A DNA stretch of 64,000 nucleotides, taken from assembly GCA_004335835.1 (NCBI GenBank), contig RWJK01000510.1, positions 64,380 to 128,379 on the forward strand. The letters run 5' to 3'. Of this stretch, positions 1 through 11,950 are shown piece by piece. The stretch's first letter is position 1. Each line of letters opens with the position of its first letter. This DNA comes from Scenedesmus sp. ARA3. Lineage: Eukaryota; Chlorophyta; Chlorophyceae; Sphaeropleales; Scenedesmaceae. Both the position numbers and the translations under genes were made by a program. The notes under the pieces are model-generated. The model worked only from the letters and a program-made list of their open reading frames with translations, did not search any database and was not told the origin of the DNA.

Positions 1-191
1 TCAATCACCCGGCAACATTGACATGCCAATCTGCTGGTCAACCAGCAATATTGTTCATGCTATGCTGCTGTCATGGTGCAACGCACTGCTGTTTTCTCCT
101 GCAGCACCCTCTTGAGGTTGGCAACTGTATCGCTCTCCGGTAGCTCTACTTCGTACTCCTTGCCTGACCACTTCACTACTATTTGAGGCAT
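1..191 (-). CDS. Ubiquitin-like domain protein, UBLCP1-like (5' exon only, runs off left edge)
   Basis: The first coding exon spans 191-87 on the minus strand and encodes 35 residues starting MPQIVVKWSGKEYEVELPES. A GTGCGT donor follows at 86, and the rest of the gene lies beyond the left edge. The pattern (I/V)VKW-G-EY followed by DTVxxLK is that of the ubiquitin-like domain opening UBLCP1, the ubiquitin-like-domain CTD phosphatase that binds and dephosphorylates the proteasome; plants have the same family. The phosphatase domain is not visible, so this rests on the UBL start alone. Another UBL protein such as a USP14 relative is possible, though the VKW-G-EY pattern favours UBLCP1. Bases 1-86 are intron. 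Confidence 0.6.
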
Positions 192-642
192 ATTGATTGC
201 TCAATCTACCCAAGATGCAAGCAGATCCAGGAAACAGGCGTGTGTGCTTGATGTTCAGAAAAGCAGTCTTCAGCAGCAGTACTGGATGGAGCTCTGAAAG
301 CACCACAGAGTACTGCCGCCTCTGCTGATGTAATGCTTTATGTTGAGTTGACGGCTTTGACAAAAAAGACAAACTGATCGCAGCGAATCGTCAGCAGGCA
401 ACGAAATCAGCACTCAGTTCTCAAACGGGTGTTTTGCGTGACACTGTTCTGCTCTATGATACGGATTCGACGCCCGCCATGCCATCTTGCAGAACATTGA
501 TTCTTGTTAGATATGAATGGGAGCATCACGTTTCAGTGCTGTGCACGATCATAAGCTTGCTGACTGGCGTGTATCAGTTGACAGCAAGCCAGCAGTACGC
601 CTTAGATGTCACGTTGCATGAATTATTTTGATACAACTTCTA
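192..642. promoter_or_regulatory. Divergent intergenic region between UBL gene and B9-domain gene
   Basis: These 451 bases separate the start codons of two divergent genes and should hold both promoters and 5' UTRs. I see no clear TATA box, repeat or further ORF with coding character. The short plus-strand ORF at 434-631 has no splice partners or recognisable motif. Confidence 0.4.
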
Positions 643-3600
643 ATGTCTAGGCGGGAGAGGTGGGCAAGCAGCAAGTGGACTGCAGTACCTTCCCGCCTTC
701 AAATGCTGTTGCCAGCCTGATCGCTTGATGACACCTGAGGCCTGATTGCAGGGTGGCAGCGCCTGTAAACACTGCATCACCCATCACACAGCAATTTCAA
801 AGCCCTTGGGATGCAGCTGTCGCCTCAGCATCACAGCCAATAGCCATTGAACAACAGCAGCATCAGCAGCAACCTGACGCTGAAACAGAGGTAGCACAGT
901 TTGCTGCCTCGCCCTCGCCAGTTCCCGACAGCCCCAACAGCAGCAGGGGAGGCAGCCACGTTGACCAGGCAGGCGACAGGCCTGCAGAGCTGCAGCAAAG
1001 TGGCACTGTAGAACTGCTGGGGTCATCGAAGCAGCAGCCTGCAGCCTTGAAGGATGGCCACCCTCTGCTCAGGCAGCAACCCCGCAAAGTGAGAAAGTTC
1101 AAGATGCATGATGCTGTGGCAGACACAATACTGGTGGCGGTTTCCGTTGCTGTCCTTGGGCAGGTTGCGAGTGTTTGCTGCTTCTTGCAACCCTCGCCTG
1201 ACAAACAGTTTCAGGGTGTCAGGCCCACTAGCAGTGGCAGGTGGCGTCTAATTACGCTTGCACTGCCGTCTCTGCACCCTCTTGCAGACTGGCGAGCAGC
1301 GGCAGGTCAGGCACCGGCGCAAAGATGGCACAGCAGACATACATGTGATTGGCGAGATCACTGGCGCTGTGGGCTTTGGCGCTGAGCCACTGTACTGCAC
1401 GTGGCAGCTGGTGCATGATGAGCAGCTGTGGGCTGTTACAAAGGGCCTGGCAAAGGTGCGCAGGCAGTGCAGGAGCTGCACACAGCAGTAGGCGACACTG
1501 TTCCCTATTTAATGTCCAGCCTGCAATCCTCTGGCATGCCTGCAGTGGCTCGAGCTTGTCCTTAGCGGGACAGGAGTCCTTGACAGCAGCAGCCAGCCAG
1601 CAGCATACGCCTGTCGTCGGCTTTGCAGGACCATCTCCATGGCTCCATACCAAATCTTGCCACAGACTGCAAGCAGTAGAGCCTCTCTGCTGCTGCTGCT
1701 GCTGCTGCTTTGCAGGGCCGCACACATGCCTCCAGCCCGCTGCTGCCTGAGGATGGTGGGCTGTCTGGTGTGGTGTGGGAGGCGCCGCAGGACATAGCGC
1801 TAACCACCACCAGCAGCCAGCACTGGCCAGCGATTGTGTTCAAACTGTTCCACCGCAGCATATGGCTAAGCAGGTGAGAGGCGTTGGGGTCACAAGGTCC
1901 AGTCAGTCAGGCGCAACTGAGAAGGCAGTGGCGCAGCAGCTTGCATGATGAGCGAAAAAGCATCCTGCGCAGCCGCGCAAGCAAGAGGCCATCATGTATG
2001 CCTTTAGCATCTTGGCATTGACTGCGCGGCAGGCATGCACACAGTGCACGCACCTGGCCTGCATGCTGCTGTGCTGCTGCAGGGATGAGTTTGTGGGCTA
2101 CAGCCTGTGCACGCTGCCCAACACGCCCGGCTGCCACCACGTGAGCTGCCCCGTGTGGGCAGCAGTGGAGGCGCGCAGCAGCTTCCGCCAGGAGCTCACA
2201 AGTGAGCGGCAGCGCATAAGCAGGGCGAGAACCTCAAGCAAGCAGCTGCAGCACATAGCTGTTGCCTCCGTGTGCAGCCGATTCAGGGCAAGAAAGGATG
2301 TGCCATTCAAGCCAAACAGAAAACTGCTTCTTACACCCAGCCCTGCGCGTCGTCGCCTTGCTAGCAACATCGGTGCAGCCTGCCGACGTGCATGCCTTCT
2401 GCGCTCACATTGTCTGCAGGCTGGTTCACTGGCCTCACACCGCAGCTGGTGGATGAGAGCTTCATCACAGACCTGGAGCAGCGCTACGAGCAGGGCCAGC
2501 ACCTGCACACCCGCGACTGCAGCAGCACGCGCGCCAGCCTCAGCACCGCCAGCTGCATCCACACACCAGCTGCTATCACAGGTGCCAGGGCAGTGGAGCG
2601 CATATCTGGCGCAGCAGCAGCTGCACCAGGCATGCAGTGTAGGAGCTTCGGCGCTGCTGGGGCTAACACCATGGCAGCTGCAGCAGCAGCAGCTGGCGGC
2701 TTGGCAGGTGCCGGCGGCAGGATTTGCCTGCGGCTGCATGTGCTGGCTAGGGGGCTGGGGGAACTGAAGCAGACTGGCGGTGACAGCGTGGGGGTGTGCC
2801 TTGAGCGGCTGCGGGACACTGTGGAGAAGATGAGGCGCAACAAGGAGGTGGCTGCCACTTATGACGAGGTGAGGGCAAAGTTACACTACATCCCATGTTC
2901 AGTGTGAATATGTGTGCCTGTCCATTCATCTTCACACTGCTTGCGGCGTGCTTGATCACATCTTGTTCTGCAGGTACTGCAGCGGTGCATTCAAGATGTG
3001 CAGACTCTCTGAAAGCATTGCTTCCAGCGCTGTACAGCTGTGCGGATTATGTATGCTTTGCTGCAATTCATCAGACAGCAACTGGATGCTACTGCTTGCA
3101 GGAGGTTGAAAGCGAAGGCGTGCGGCTGGTACGGGAGGGCAGGGCAGCTCGGCTGGCAGCAGTGCAGCAGCAGCTGGCAGACGGCAGCAGCAACAGGGAC
3201 CAGCAGCTGCTGGAAGCGCGCGGCAGCAGCGACTATGGAGGCGCTGGCGGCGCAGGTGGATACAGCAGCAGCGGCAGCGGTGGCAGGGCGGCATTTGGCA
3301 GGCTGTCGCCTGGCAGGAATGCACTGCGAGGTGCCGCTGGCAGGGAGGGGCGTAGCAGCAGCCTGGCAGGCAGCATCAGCAGCATGAGTGGTGCTGAGAG
3401 GGCCAGCAGCGCAGGCGGCGGAGACTGGCAGAGCACAGGTGGGCAAACATGCAGGCAGCAGCAGCAGAAGACAGTATACTCATCTTTCCTGTTGTACTAC
3501 ATGTGTCATGATGTGCAGTTTGGGTAATGTATCATTGTGCTGCTGGCAGCATGCACCCTCTCACACCAAGCAGCACGGGCTCATGTTGCGATCAATGGAA

Positions 3601-4247
3601 GCTATTGACTTCAATCCTGCCGTGCGCCATACCGTCCTGCTTTTCATGCACATCCTCCAGACCCAGCTGGAGGCAGCCCTGCACGCTTCAGCCGAGCTGG
3701 CAGGCTTGGCAGCAGCCCTGGCCGCAGCGCAGCGGCGCTGCCCAGCGGCAGGACAACCGCTGACAGGGACAGCAGGCTCAGCATTGGCACAGCAGCAGCC
3801 AGCCCCAGCTGGCAGATCCAGTCTGGCACAGCAGCACCTGACCCTGTATCGGCAGAGGCACCACGGGTGGGGCACCGCATCAGCGGCGGCAGCAGCAGTG
3901 TGGTAACAGAAGCTGCAGGCGAGGTCAGGCGGCAGCCTGGGCAGTACTCGTCGCTGTTGAGGGATGCTGCAGGCAGGCAGGCTGCTGCGTCCCCCACTGA
4001 GCAGCAGGGCCTGTGGAGTGGCGCCAGGTCAGCACCTGATAATGCAGCTGCAGCTGCTCCTGCAGGAGGACGCGGGCTGCTGCTGCGGCGCGGAGCACAG
4101 CTGCTAACGCCGCTTAGTACTGGCGCTGGTGCGCCAGGCACGCGCGGCGCAGGGGCCAGTGCCGGTGCAGAGGCCGCAGCATCACCCAATGGGTCAGATG
4201 CTGGTGCGGCTCCACTGCTGCCTTATGGTGCAGACAGCAGCGCATGA
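643..4247 (+). CDS. B9-domain ciliary transition-zone protein, MKS1-like
   Basis: Inferred exons are 643-659, 752-1163, 1288-1455, 1716-1873, 2083-2201, 2420-2868, 2974-2997, 3102-3438 and 3661-4247, all in phase (756 aa). The start is the ATG of a 17-nt exon; the next exon has no in-frame ATG near its start. Residues 1-140 are Gln/Ser-rich. Residues about 155-405 form a B9 domain: DIHVIGEITGAVGF, EPLYCTW, a HWPAIVFKLF strand, GYSLCTLPNTPGCHH, then SWFTG and the closing strand GRICLRLHVLA. A short coiled coil follows, then a Ser/Gly/Pro-rich tail. B9 proteins (MKS1, B9D1, B9D2) form a complex at the ciliary transition zone. One B9 domain followed by a helix, with extra N-terminal sequence, fits MKS1 better than the ~200-residue B9D proteins. 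The subfamily is my inference. Confidence 0.72.
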
Positions 4248-5112
4248 AAGTCACCAATGCCTCCTTCACAACTTGCGCATTCAGCCATTCGCATGCTGTG
4301 CGTGGGTGGGGCTCTGACGGGCCCTTGTAGTACTATTGGCAGGCGGTCAGTGGCAGCCTGCTGGCAAGCAACTGGTTGTCTCTTGTGCTGCACGTGACAA
4401 AGGAGACCTTGCGTACATCACGCAACATCTCGGTGGACACTCAAGCGCGTCGGGCATGGCGGAAAAGGGTGGCGACACGCACACACCATGCAGTACATAC
4501 ATGCCATGTACTGGCAGTGCTTGGTGCCGTCACATGCGCATGTTTGCGTGTGACTGGCTGGGATCCATGCACATGAGAGGAGTCATGTCAACCTGTAACA
4601 GTGTTTTGGAACAACATCTCAGGTTTGATTATGTAGATTAGCCCGCATGCTGTTGAGCATGCGTGCTTCTTCACCATGAATCTGGTCAACCACCACCCAC
4701 CTTCCCCTGCTCACTTGCGTGTCGCCCCTTCCTATACCAGTAGGTGTTGGCAGCTGACATCAACATAGAAAAAATTGAAATCATAGGAAAGGTAGTGCGG
4801 TTCAAGAGATGACAGACCAAGTGTGACCAAAAAACCCAATCACACTGTGACAGAGTGATGTTAAGTTGGACTTAAAGAAGGGTACAAGTAAAGGATCAAG
4901 TTCTGCGTCATCCCATTCATAAGCATCAACACCTACTGTAGCATCACCGTGTCGGTTCCCAATATCGCTGCCGGTCTTTCACACCGCGCCGGTGTGTCAA
5001 CAGCAGCAGGAATTCCGTTCGAACGGTCACTTTGTCCTCTCTCGTCAAAGCCGGGCATCTTCTGTGCCACCCAATAGTTAACGAACATAATACCGGCTGA
5101 ACTACTGGAAGG
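4248..5112. other. Intergenic: 3' UTR of B9 gene and upstream region of lactonase gene
   Basis: No coding region supported. 4700-5100 is less GC-rich than the flanking genes and probably contains the promoter and 5' UTR of the gene starting at 5113. No repeat array seen. Confidence 0.4.
4594..4598 (+). terminator. Candidate polyadenylation signal TGTAA
   Basis: A TGTAA pentamer lies about 350 bases after the B9-gene stop. TGTAA is the usual chlorophyte polyadenylation signal. A pentamer occurs often by chance, so position is the only support. Confidence 0.3.
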
Positions 5113-7466
5113 ATGGGCCTCCTCGTTGTGATCGTGGCCCTGGCACTATGTGCTGCTGGGGCACAGGCTGCGCTGCCCAATGGCATCTGCTCCTACAGCT
5201 CATTGGCTGTGCTTGGCCCAGGTGTGTTACAAAACCATGACTTGCTGTTTAAAGCATGACAAGTATGAGGTTGATAACCGCAACAGCCTTCCATGTGCCA
5301 CACCTGGCCTCACACTGTGGTTACTCTCTGCAGGCAGCCTGCCTGCCTGACTGTAATGCCAGCCTGCTGCAGAGACAGTTACCTCCACATCAGCACACAT
5401 GCAGTTGAAGTTACCATCAGTGCAGCTCCCATTACACTGCAGCCAGCCTGTGTGTGACTGCAGGAGGGCCACCTTATGACAGGAATCACGAATTCGAACC
5501 AGCATCAAGCTCTGCAAAGTAACCCAGCCCTACAAATGCACCTGCTGCTTTGCACTGCCTGGCCACTTTGCTGCACTGCAGGCTCAATGCGGGCTGCCAA
5601 CAACTTCAGCCCACTGAGCCAGTTCAAGGGCTGCGGCTATGCTGTTGCAGACAATGCCTTCCTGGGGCTGGTTGACACGTCAGCAGCACCCAGGGTGGCA
5701 GCAGAGGCCAGTTACGCCTTTGCACACGAGGCCCCTGTGTACCTGCCGGCTCTGAAGCAGGTGGGCCGGCACTGCCACGTGTAATGGGAGCTGGCCTGCG
5801 TGCTGCCAACTACTCATAGAGCGGCAGGATGTAGCAGCAGATCTAGTGGGTGTGCAGTGCAGTGAGGCAGCCGTTGAGTTCGCACGTTTGCATTCATGGT
5901 CCTGCAGTGTGCCTGGTGCCGCGTCGTAGTGCACGAGCAGATGGCTGTGCCTGTAGAGCATGCAGCATAAGTGCAAAACAACAGCAAGCACTCTGTTCAA
6001 TTTCAATGAAATGGTGAGCTGCATCCACAAGCTGACAGCACATACGCCTGTTGCTGCTGCTGCTGCAGATCTTCTTTGTGTCCAACCGGCTGGGCAACAC
6101 TAGCGGTGTGACCCAGTTCATTGAGGTGGGCTGCAAGAGCTGAGTTGCAAGTGGTTGTGCATGCTGCTATGTCACACTGCAGGTGCAGCAGGGAAAGTTT
6201 CCTGGGTTACCATAACGCTTCTGTGAAGAACTGGCCCAACCCTGCAACAACAAGCACCAGCCCATGCGTCGCAGTATGCATACTGTGCAGGCAGCGCCGC
6301 CGTATGTTGCTATAGGTTGGCCTTTCTGCTGCCGTTGCTGACGACGCACTGCTGCCATGCGGCTGCACTGACTGACACACACGCTGTGCACCCTGCTGCA
6401 CCTCGCAGTTGAACACCTTGGACATCTCAACAGGCACAGTGACCAAGCTGCCAGAGTCTCTCGGCAACAGCCTGCCAATGTCCAACGGAGCCACAAACCT
6501 CCCTGGCACAGACGACAGCATTGCACTGCTCACCCAAGGCAAGGGCGACTGGCAGCCTGGCGCAGTCAACAAGCTCAACCTAAAGACCCTCAAGCATGAG
6601 GTGCTGCTGGACAACTACCTCGGCCGGCAGTTCAACTCGCCGAATGACATTGCGTTTTTCAAGGATGGCCGGACGCTGTTCTTCACGGATCCTCCGTATG
6701 GCTTTGCGCAGAACTTCAAACTGCAGCCGCAGCTCGGCAACTACGTGTACGCCTACGACACCGTCAGCAAGATTGTTAGCGTCGCAGCAGATGGTTTTGT
6801 GAAGCCAAACGGCGTGGCGTTCTCGCCGGACTACAAGACTGCTTACGTGACCGACACCGGCATGGCTGATGTGAGTGCAGAGGCGCTGTAGGTTGCATGC
6901 GGCTGCCGCCGCCTCAGCGTGTGCGTGGCAGCCGCCTTGCATGCAGGGCGGTGCGATGTGCTGACAACCTGGACTGCTGCCCTGTGATGCGGCAGTCGCG
7001 TGCTTTTGGACACTTTGGTTTGGACCAAGCGCTGCTGCTGGTTACACACAGCACTGCTGCTGCATGACCTGCACTGACCGCACCATGCTGCTGCTGCTGC
7101 TGCCTGCAGGGTACTGGCCCCAGCGGATTCAACCCTGCCAACCCCCAGACAATTTATGCCTTTGACGTGGAGACTGCAAAATCTGGCAAGAGCGGCAGCT
7201 TCTTCCCCACGCTGCGCAACCGCAGGACGTTTGCTGTTGCAGAGACGGGCCTGCCAGATGGCATTAAGATGGATGTGCAGGGCAACGTGTACACTGGGAC
7301 AGGTGCTGGGGTTGAGGTTTTTGCACCCTCAGGGAAGCGCCTGGGCACTGTCTTGATTGAGGGTGGGGTGGCAAACCTGGTCTTTGCTGATAAGGTGCTG
7401 TATGCGCTGAATGAGAAGCGGATTATTGCTGTGCAGATGCGGGTGCCTGGTGCTAAGCTGCCTTGA
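5113..7466 (+). CDS. Secreted SMP-30/gluconolactonase-family enzyme
   Basis: Exons are 5113-5221, 5582-5760, 6069-6125, 6409-6870 and 7110-7466, in phase, for 387 residues. Residues 1-19 form a signal peptide (MGLLVVIVALALCAAGAQA, cleavage after AQA), so entry into the secretory pathway is expected. The remainder is a six-bladed propeller of the SMP-30/gluconolactonase/lactonohydrolase type: NSPNDIAFFKDG (191-202), LFFTDPPYGF (205-214), KPNGVAFSPD (247-256), YVTDTG and, near the end, LPDGIKMDVQGNVYTGTG. Asn and Asp in the PND, FTDPPYG and PNG motifs are the expected divalent-metal ligands of the family. Length matches the fungal-type lactonases. The substrate, a sugar lactone or other ester, cannot be told from sequence. 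The exon 3-4 junction is the least certain. Confidence 0.8.
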
Positions 7467-9439
7467 GGAGGGCGACCCTGCATGTGTGTTTAAAGTTTCA
7501 CGCTGCTCCTTCTCGCGTTGCCGGCTGCGTTATGTGGTGCCTGCCTGTGCATGCAGTCTTGTGTTGTGTATGTGCACATTGTGCCTGCTCATATGTTCAG
7601 GTGCTACAAGTTGTGAGTATGCCAGTGACTGCCGTGCAGCAGCTCCAAAGCACCCAGCCATGGTGCCCTCAGGCACTGACAATGAAGCTGAGTTGAGTGC
7701 AAGTCTGGATGGTATGACTGCAAGCTGCGCGTGGTGTGTGCCTTGTTCAACGCCATGCACCTGTGCGCTGCCATATCTGGGCCTTTTTGCTTGTTCAGTC
7801 ATTTGTGCCAAGTTGCGGGTTCCTGCCAGTTGATCCTCCACCAGCGACCCGCTCAGCCGCATCATATGTGGTGTCTGCAGACGCATGTGGTGCAGCACCA
7901 ATATAGCTGGTGTGGCTCTGCTTGCGCAGCTTTTGTCACAGCATCGTGTCGTCCTTGTCTAGCACATATATGGATTGAAACATCTGTGCTGCACTGGTCT
8001 TCTGTACTTCTTAGCGATCGCTGTGCATTGTCCAGCCTGTGCATACTGCCAGCGCATGTTAGGGAGGCGCACATTCCCACATGGTCAGGGGCACATGGTC
8101 AGGGGAACTCTAAAAGCCCCCGGGCATGGGGTTAAAAACGCGTTTGGGCGTTCTGCACCAGCCACAACTAATGAGTGCATAAGCAGACTTCAACAGCGGA
8201 CTGTATGCAGTGGACTGTACGTCACCCAACTTGGCTTGGGCTACGTTATCATAGTTGGCTTTACGCATGGCTTTGGTCAGCACGCGGTGCAGGGTGAAGC
8301 ACACTGCTTAGTGCATGATGCTGGCACTGCTGCAAAATACTGTCAGTGGTAGCTGTGTGCAGCTAGAAGTTCAGTGATATGGTCGCTCTTTGCCTTGGGT
8401 TGTCTTTCAGGGGCAGCAGCAGCAGCAACATGTTGCCTGAACAGCAGGCACGTGCTGGATGCTTCCTGTGTCAGCAGGTGGTGGTACTCCCTCAGGAGGG
8501 AGCGCCAGGCTGGCGCTTGATTACGTAGAAGCGCGATCACATGTTGGTTAGCAGGGTCAGTCTAAAAACTGTGTGTACTGTTCAAGATATGCAGCTGTTT
8601 AGCTGGTCCACTGATACTCAGTCACCTACAAAAGCATTGATCACATGCAGTGCGGAGTGGCTGTGGTTATGGCAGCAGCTTTGGCAAAAATATGCCGGAA
8701 TGCAGACATCAGAGTGGTTGGTTACTTGTAAACTACCCAGGATCACAATGCAGTGAAAAGCCTAACAATGCCAAAGTCACGCGTCATTACACTTGCGTGC
8801 GATTTTTCTTTGAGCGTGTATGATGCAAGAGCAGTCAAAACCCTAGACACTGGAGTGCCCTTTGAATCTGTCCGACCAGCTCCTGACGGTTGAAAGTAGA
8901 CCTAAAATTTTGCTTTGCGGTTCTGCTTTATGTTGGAATGGTGAATGCTGTTTAATACGTGACTACAAGCCAGGCAGTCAACGGTCTTCTCAGTGGTCCA
9001 TCGAGATCGCCAAAGCCGCCATGGGCGCAACAGCTACACAGGTGATATACTAATAATATGCATATGTTTTTTTGAACGGCATTGCCGGGCTACCAATTGC
9101 CGTGCACATGGCTTGCGATGTCAGCTGCTTCTGCTCTTGTACATCCACTCCTGTATTGCATCCTAACAGCTGATGCTCCCACTGTTGTTCTACTTAACGT
9201 GTATAACGATGTAGTTACCACGAATTCAGGTCACAACAGCAGTATCACCAATGCTGTGCATGAACGGGTCAACTGATGCGTCAGCTGTGGTGCAGCACTG
9301 TACTGCCTGGTCACAAACACAAGTGCTGCAAGGGCATGCATACCATGGACAAAATCAATGTCATACACCTGTATTTAGTGCACACTGCAGTGCAGCCAGC
9401 AGGCCTACACGCTGGTATGGCCTCAACTTCACTCACACA
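7467..9439. other. Gene-poor stretch between lactonase and LRR gene
   Basis: The first few hundred bases are probably 3' UTR. A 14-bp direct repeat (CACATGGTCAGGGG) sits at 8078-8105. A minus-strand open frame at 8343-8540 is noted separately. From 8700 to 9200 the sequence is more AT-rich and shows nothing I can call. Confidence 0.4.
8343..8540 (-). other. Orphan open frame, possible exon of an unidentified gene or element
   Basis: About 65 codons stay open on the minus strand and read as an amphipathic helical segment (WRSLLREYHHLLTQE, then an Ala run), ending at a stop at 8343. No ATG opens it, and I found no splice partner on either side. It looks more protein-like than the surrounding shadows, but no family is recognised. 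Confidence 0.2.
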
Positions 9440-10645
9440 ATGGCTGCCACTGCTGCCACTGTCCTGCAGATCCTGCCGGAGCTGCCAGAGCACTTGTGGC
9501 AGAAGATCGCGCTGTACCTGGTACCACAGTGCCTTGATCATCTGCAGCAGGGCATGGTGCAGCAACTGCTCTTTGGGGAGAGCAGCCTGGCAGTACATAT
9601 TGAACATCCATCGCAGCTAGCTGCTTTGCAGGAATGCCTGGATGTGGTTGGGGTGGGGCGTGCATGCATGCACATGCAGCCCTTACGAAGCCTTCAAGTC
9701 AGCACTGCAAGGAGCGCACAATGGCATCAACCTCCCGCAGCAGCTGTAAGGACATCAGTTGGTCACCTCAGGCTGTCGATGCAGCAGCTGGCACAGCTGC
9801 AGAGCCTCAGCGTGGATGGTTTGGACTGCCTGCAGCTGCAGCTTGGGCCAACTGCAACAGCAGCTGCGGCTGCAGGCAGAGGCGTGCAGCAGCAGCCAAT
9901 ACGCCACAATGACACAGCAGCAGCAAAGGCGGCACTTGGCCAGCTGCACCTGGGGCCTTCCGTCCTGCAAGCACCATTGCAGCTTACCTCCTTGAAGCTT
10001 CACTCCTGCAAGCTTGCTGCCGGCCAAGGATGGGAGGTGCTTGCAGGACTCCCACAGCTGCAGCAACTGGAATTAGTTTCAGTAGCACCAGGCGATGCAA
10101 GCGCAACAGACACAGCGTCAAAGTCACCAGCAGCTGAAAGGGTGGTGTTTGCTGGAGCTCTCGCCTCCCTACAGCAGCTGACAAGCCTGAAGCTGCAGCT
10201 GTCGCAGCGGCTAAATGGCAGTGTCATTGCAGCAGCCAGGCACTTGAGCAAGCTGCAGCAAATGAACTTGCATAGGGTGGGCACAGAGGAGTGTGCAGTT
10301 TGCTTGGACGACTTGCCTAGTAGCCTCACTGGCTTGACTGCCTTTGGGTGTTACTATTGCAGCAGGGCAGCAGGAGGCGGTAGCGGCAGTGTATGTCAGT
10401 TGACAGCACTGAGAGCTTTGCGGCTGGAGCTGTGTGTGGGAGAGGCCACCTGTCTGAGGCGCATGCTGGTTGGGTGTTGCAGCTTGCAGAGGTTGGGGTA
10501 TGTTGCCGCTGCAGGAGATGACATTGATGCAAGTCTGGCACAGCTGCTGGCAGCAGCCTCTGGGCTGGCTGACTTGCAGCACCTACAGTTATCTGTGGCT
10601 GGGGTGTGTGGCGGGTCAAAGTTTCAATCTCAAGAGGCATGTTGA
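9440..10645 (+). CDS. F-box-like leucine-rich-repeat protein
   Basis: A single open frame of 401 residues starts at the ATG at 9440, directly before a degenerate F-box-like helix (LPELPEHLWQKIALYL). It continues as irregular leucine-rich repeats: LAQLQSLSVDGLDCLQLQL, PLQLTSLKLHSCKL, LPQLQQLELVSV, LQQLTSLKLQL, LTALRALRLELCVG and LADLQHLQLSV. Such proteins usually act as protein-binding scaffolds, often substrate receptors of SCF ubiquitin ligases; the F-box here is too weak to claim that. An in-frame donor (GGG|gtgtgt, near 10602) and acceptor (acag| at about 10664) would replace the last residues and move the stop to 10715. Two other LRR loci of related style lie at 26.9-29.7 kb on the other strand. 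Confidence 0.65.
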   Translation: MAATAATVLQILPELPEHLWQKIALYLVPQCLDHLQQGMVQQLLFGESSLAVHIEHPSQLAALQECLDVVGVGRACMHMQPLRSLQVSTARSAQWHQPPAAAVRTSVGHLRLSMQQLAQLQSLSVDGLDCLQLQLGPTATAAAAAGRGVQQQPIRHNDTAAAKAALGQLHLGPSVLQAPLQLTSLKLHSCKLAAGQGWEVLAGLPQLQQLELVSVAPGDASATDTASKSPAAERVVFAGALASLQQLTSLKLQLSQRLNGSVIAAARHLSKLQQMNLHRVGTEECAVCLDDLPSSLTGLTAFGCYYCSRAAGGGSGSVCQLTALRALRLELCVGEATCLRRMLVGCCSLQRLGYVAAAGDDIDASLAQLLAAASGLADLQHLQLSVAGVCGGSKFQSQEAC

Positions 10646-11061
10646 TTTATTGTTTTGTGTACAGCGGAAGCTCAAGCACAGATCATTGGATACACATGCT
10701 GGCGAACTGTGGTGACAAAGTTGGCAGGACGTCATTGCAGGTCTGCTGTATGAACAGCTGCCGCTGATTGGCAGCGTAAAAACGGAGGGTGCTTATTGCA
10801 TGCATGCAGTACATGCGCGTTTGATCAGGGCTGATCATAATAGTGCTCTTGACCACACGGTTACATCTGCTGCCATACACGGCGTGGCTGCAGCCCAGCT
10901 AGCTGGGCTGTCAGCTCCAGCAGCTCAGACGTATGCTGCTTTGCCCCCCCCCCCTCATGCCATGCCACCTCAGGCACACAAGTCATGTCGCTTTTATTTC
11001 TTCCAAATGTGGTGACAATGCAACAGTCCCTATCACCAGCAGCCAAAGCGCATACAGCTCG

Positions 11062-11090
11062 TGTAAGCTACTGCAGATTCACTGGTGTAA
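11062..11090 (+). terminator. Two candidate TGTAA polyadenylation signals
   Basis: TGTAA occurs at 11062-11066 and 11086-11090, 350-450 bases after the plus-strand LRR gene. Paired occurrence at a plausible distance is the only support. Confidence 0.3.
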
Positions 11091-11769
11091 CACATGCCGT
11101 TCTCGCCCGTCGAGCTCCGACATGTCATGCACATGCAGATGGTGGACATGCACCAATGTGACAAACAGTCAGCCGGCTGGCTGCCCCAGCAACACAATGT
11201 GTAGCAGCATCAGCACTCTTCTGGAAGGATCCCAAGAGTAGTACTACATGGTTCAAAGACATCACGTGCAGATGGCAAGCTACACAAAGAAATTTCAGGC
11301 GGCAGAGCAGCCCCAGCACAAGCAGGTGTGTTGTTCCAACAGCAAAACTAGTCAAGTAATAGTCAATCACAAACATAACGTCCACAGCACATGTCAAGCT
11401 ACAGAAATGGTCGTGTCATAGTCATACAATGCCGTCGTGTGATGCGGTTGGTTGCGGCCATACAACGCACCGAAACCGATGCAAGCTTGCTTTGCTTCAA
11501 CAAGACTTGCAATCTCTGCCCAGCGGCATTGACTGCTGCCTCAGCATGGGCCTGCCCAGATGTAGTCAGATCATTCTCTTGCTGTAATCGTCACAGTAAC
11601 AGCTGACCCCGTGAGCTTACTCCGTTCCCTAGTCACCCACCCACACGCAAACACACCAGATGCAGGCTGCCAGCATGGCATGGCGGTTTGCTGGGAGCAG
11701 ATCTGCAAGATGCTCACCAGTGTCCCCACCAGCGCAATGACGTGCCCAACACAGCTTCTGCAGCCCTGG

Positions 11770-11774
11770 TTACA
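11770..11774 (-). terminator. Candidate polyadenylation signal TGTAA (minus strand)
   Basis: TTACA on the plus strand reads TGTAA on the minus strand, about 180 bases beyond the stop of the Gln-rich gene. Confidence 0.3.
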
Positions 11775-11950
11775 GGGGGAGGCTGCGTGCACTGTCAAGG
11801 CGGAGCGCATCAAGCACCCTCCGCGTGCTGTCTGCCACAAGCAGCAGCAATGCACACACACTGCACGAAAAACAAAGCATGCAACTGGTGTGTTGTACAT
11901 CATCTCATAACCTCCCTTCAAGCCACACCATGTAGCAAGAGGCCGGCGCA

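Larger units (their letters stand above)
10646..11950. other. Intergenic between convergent LRR and Gln-rich genes
   Basis: This should contain the 3' UTRs of both convergent genes. A possible alternative last exon of the LRR gene lies at about 10665-10715. A C10 homopolymer sits near 10945. No further gene is supported. Confidence 0.4.

Noticed and set aside
6182..6216. Extra exon in the lactonase gene after the acceptor at 6181
   Set aside because: The phase-0 reading reaches a stop within about ten codons and has no donor. Direct joining of 6125 to 6409 keeps the frame.
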